A DNA stretch of 64,000 bases from Aureispira sp050633105. Its GTDB lineage: Bacteria > Bacteroidota > Bacteroidia > Chitinophagales > Saprospiraceae. Made by a program: the position numbers and the translations under genes. This document shows, piece after piece, positions 62,214 through 64,000 of this stretch (positions within the stretch are counted from its first letter, which is position 1; each line of letters starts with the position of its first letter). The stretch covers positions 9,329 through 73,328 of the forward strand of contig JBOEFW010000001.1 of the NCBI GenBank assembly GCA_050633105.1, read 5' to 3'. Under the pieces are notes generated by a model that was not told the origin of the DNA, did not search any database, and saw only the letters and a list, made by a program, of their open reading frames with translations.

Positions 62214-63905
62214 ATGCCCGTCAATAGAAATGCCCTTTTACGTTATAAAACAATTGATAATTGTTTGCAAAATCGTTTTCGAAAATGGACCTTAGATGAT
62301 TTGGTAGACGCTTGTTCAGAGGCCTTGTATGAGTATGAAGGCATTGATAAAGGCGTTAGCAAGCGTACCGTACAAGGCGATATTCAGACGATGCGCAGTG
62401 ATAAACTGGGATATAATGCCCCTATTATTGTTGTCGATAAACGACATTATACCTATGAAGATCGTGACTATAGCATAACTAACAGCCCCTTAACAGAGCA
62501 AGATTTGAGCAAATTGAGCGAGGCAGTAGCTGTGATGAAACAATTTCAAGGTTTTTCCCATTTTCAGGAGCTTAATAGTATGGTGCAGAAGTTAGAAGAT
62601 CAAATTTATGCCCAACAAACCCATACCAAACCTGTGATTGACTTCGAGCGTAATGATAACCTCAAAGGATTAAATTTTTTGGATGTTTTGTACAAAGCAA
62701 TTATTCGCCAACAGGTGCTGGATATTACTTATCAATCGTTCAAAGCACGTTCAGCCCAAGTCTTGGTTTTTCATCCTTATTTATTAAAGGAATTCCGCAA
62801 CCGCTGGTTTGCATTTGGAAAGCGAGCAGGAACGCCTGGCATTACCAGTTTGGCCTTGGATAGAATGCACGATTTGCAACCTAGTTTGGAACGTTATGAA
62901 ACAGACCCTACTTTTGATCCAACCACTTATTTTGAGCACATTATTGGAGTGTCCTTAAATCCTAATACAGCCCCTGAAACGGTGCGTTTATTACTGAATC
63001 ATCGACACGCCCCTTATGTAGAAACCAAACCTTTTCATCCTTCCCAGCAAGTTATTAGCCGCGATTATCAAGGCGTGGTAATAGAATTGACCGTGCAATT
63101 GAATTTTGAATTAGAAAAACTCATTTTGGGTTTTGGTGAAGGCGTTCAAGTATTGCAACCTGATCGTCTTAAAAGAACGATTAAAAATCGCTTAGAGGCT
63201 TCGGTGGAATTGTATCAACATGAATTGACAGAGAAAGGTTTGCGTGCTGTTCGGCAACGTCTCCAATATAAAGGGCATTCTCATTTTTATAGATTGTACA
63301 GCCAGCGTGCTATCCATCAATTTCAAAAGCAATACGATCGTATTTTTGTTGCGCAAGAGCGCAGGGATGTTGCTGACTTATTGCAAACCTATCCTAATAG
63401 TGGGCGTTTTTTGTTTCAACATAACTTTATGCGTGCTCTAACAAGTACTGCTCCCAATGCCGTCCTGATTGATTCTTATTATCACATAAAAATCCCACAT
63501 TTAAAAAAGGATTGGAAGCAATTGGAAAAATTGCCAGTAGAACGCAGTGCCGAGGATGCACTAGAATGGACTCCTGTAGAGCGTGAAAAAGTACTCCAAC
63601 AGACGTTCTCTGTTTATATTAGTCTAGAAGATAAACTTAATGATAAACTAAAAATGGAGTGGTTAACAGGTTCTCATCAGCGCTTGTTAAATCAAGAAGA
63701 ATGCCGCTTGATAGGGGAGAGCAGTTACCCTTTTTCTACAGATTTAGACAAGGGTAGCGCTTTAATTGTACGAGATTTATTAATTAGGCGCTTCACGACT
63801 TTAAAACCTGGTTTAAATACACAGTTGTTATACCTGCGTTTTTCAGGGGCCAGTTTGCCTAAGGGGTGGAAATGGAAACACTCAGTAGATGTGTATAACG
63901 TATAA
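62214..63905 (+). CDS. WYL-domain regulator fused to a degenerate phytanoyl-CoA-dioxygenase-like domain
   Basis: A 563-aa protein. The N-terminal winged helix (about 5-75; LLRYKTIDNCLQN, DLVDACSEALYE, VSKRTVQGDIQTMRSD) binds DNA. The WYL domain (about 150-340) shows DITYQSFKARSAQVLVFHPYLLKEFRNRWFAFGKR and VIELTVQLNFELEKLILGFGEGVQVLQP. The C-terminal 200 residues match the PhyH cupin pattern: LQQTFSVYISLED, KMEWLTGSHQRLLNQEECRLI, KGSALIVRDLLIRRF, LLYLRFSGASLPKGWKW. The iron ligands appear lost: no WHxD, and LLIRRF replaces LLLHAS. It may sense a ligand instead. WYL proteins regulate defence and DNA/RNA damage genes, so it is the best candidate for binding the shared promoter boxes. Confidence 0.85.
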   Translation: MPVNRNALLRYKTIDNCLQNRFRKWTLDDLVDACSEALYEYEGIDKGVSKRTVQGDIQTMRSDKLGYNAPIIVVDKRHYTYEDRDYSITNSPLTEQDLSKLSEAVAVMKQFQGFSHFQELNSMVQKLEDQIYAQQTHTKPVIDFERNDNLKGLNFLDVLYKAIIRQQVLDITYQSFKARSAQVLVFHPYLLKEFRNRWFAFGKRAGTPGITSLALDRMHDLQPSLERYETDPTFDPTTYFEHIIGVSLNPNTAPETVRLLLNHRHAPYVETKPFHPSQQVISRDYQGVVIELTVQLNFELEKLILGFGEGVQVLQPDRLKRTIKNRLEASVELYQHELTEKGLRAVRQRLQYKGHSHFYRLYSQRAIHQFQKQYDRIFVAQERRDVADLLQTYPNSGRFLFQHNFMRALTSTAPNAVLIDSYYHIKIPHLKKDWKQLEKLPVERSAEDALEWTPVEREKVLQQTFSVYISLEDKLNDKLKMEWLTGSHQRLLNQEECRLIGESSYPFSTDLDKGSALIVRDLLIRRFTTLKPGLNTQLLYLRFSGASLPKGWKWKHSVDVYNV

Positions 63906-63940
63906 CAATATAAGAACCCATTTATGGGTTTATAGGAATA

Positions 63941-63980
63941 AAAAAGACTTGAACCGTTTCTTAACCGTTCAAGTCTTTTT
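63941..63980. terminator. Terminator of the SEFIR-WYL operon
   Basis: A 14-bp stem AAAAAGACTTGAAC / GTTCAAGTCTTTTT with a 12-nt loop, 35 bp after the WYL stop. A small hairpin ACCCA/TGGGT (63916-63929) precedes it. Confidence 0.9.
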
Positions 63981-64000
63981 TATTATCGTTGGTTGCGTTT

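Overview
The window is a low-GC Bacteroidetes chromosome segment. The evidence is T9SS type B sorting domains, PorP/SprF proteins, a DUF4295 gene after rpmB-rpmG, and -7 TAnnTTTG promoters. The giant Ig/HYR-repeat surface proteins and the gene content resemble the Saprospiria (Saprospira/Aureispira-like), but this placement is an inference. Three N stretches and one Illumina Nextera adapter sequence show that it comes from a draft assembly.

Layout. 1-9.2 kb is housekeeping: the end of a carboxypeptidase-regulatory-domain protein, a TPR protein, divergent glnS and gltX, a DksA-like protein, tRNA-Arg(ACG), rpmB-rpmG-DUF4295, ftsY and tdk. 9.6-14 kb has a TPR-CHAT protease-like protein overlapping an OmpA-like gene. 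14.2-42.9 kb is a type IX secretion surface locus: three giant proteins (1908, 3538 and 2355 aa) with the same C-terminal sorting module, two PorP/SprF paralogues and one PD40-OmpA (PorE-like) protein. 43.2-52.8 kb is a mixed region: MscS channel, TPR protein, membrane proteins, a MITE-like element, sulfotransferase, HhH (ComEA-like) protein, old yellow enzyme with a palindromic operator, and DUF6122.

The most unusual part is 52.8-63.9 kb. On the minus strand a 724-aa TerD-like protein (55140-57314) is followed by an array of five small structured RNAs (54561-55115). Each carries the pyrimidine box UUCCUUCU. Four clearly share a closing stem, a GGCYUA-type internal loop and an upper stem, and end in a U run. 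Two of the RNAs hold a tRNA-like domain in circularly permuted order: anticodon arm, T arm, acceptor stem closed by a GAAA tetraloop, then D arm. One has an intact Asp GUC anticodon arm. This resembles bacterial Y RNAs (YrlA), which mimic tRNA and are linked to Ro proteins and RtcB. A strong terminator ends the array, and the next gene is the RNA ligase rtcB, preceded by a roughly 300-nt highly structured leader.

Four copies of one promoter element (CAAA, then exactly 12 nt, then an inverted repeat of the type CTRCGCA...TGCGYAG) lie upstream of rtcB, the TerD-like gene, a paralogous gene pair and a TPR gene. The fourth copy sits in the divergent region before a SEFIR protein and a WYL regulator. 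The WYL protein is fused to a degenerate phytanoyl-CoA-dioxygenase-like domain. I infer one regulon for RNA damage sensing, repair or defence, with the WYL protein as the likely regulator. No Ro/TROVE protein and no RtcA are visible, so the set differs from the known rsr-yrlBA-rtcBA arrangement.
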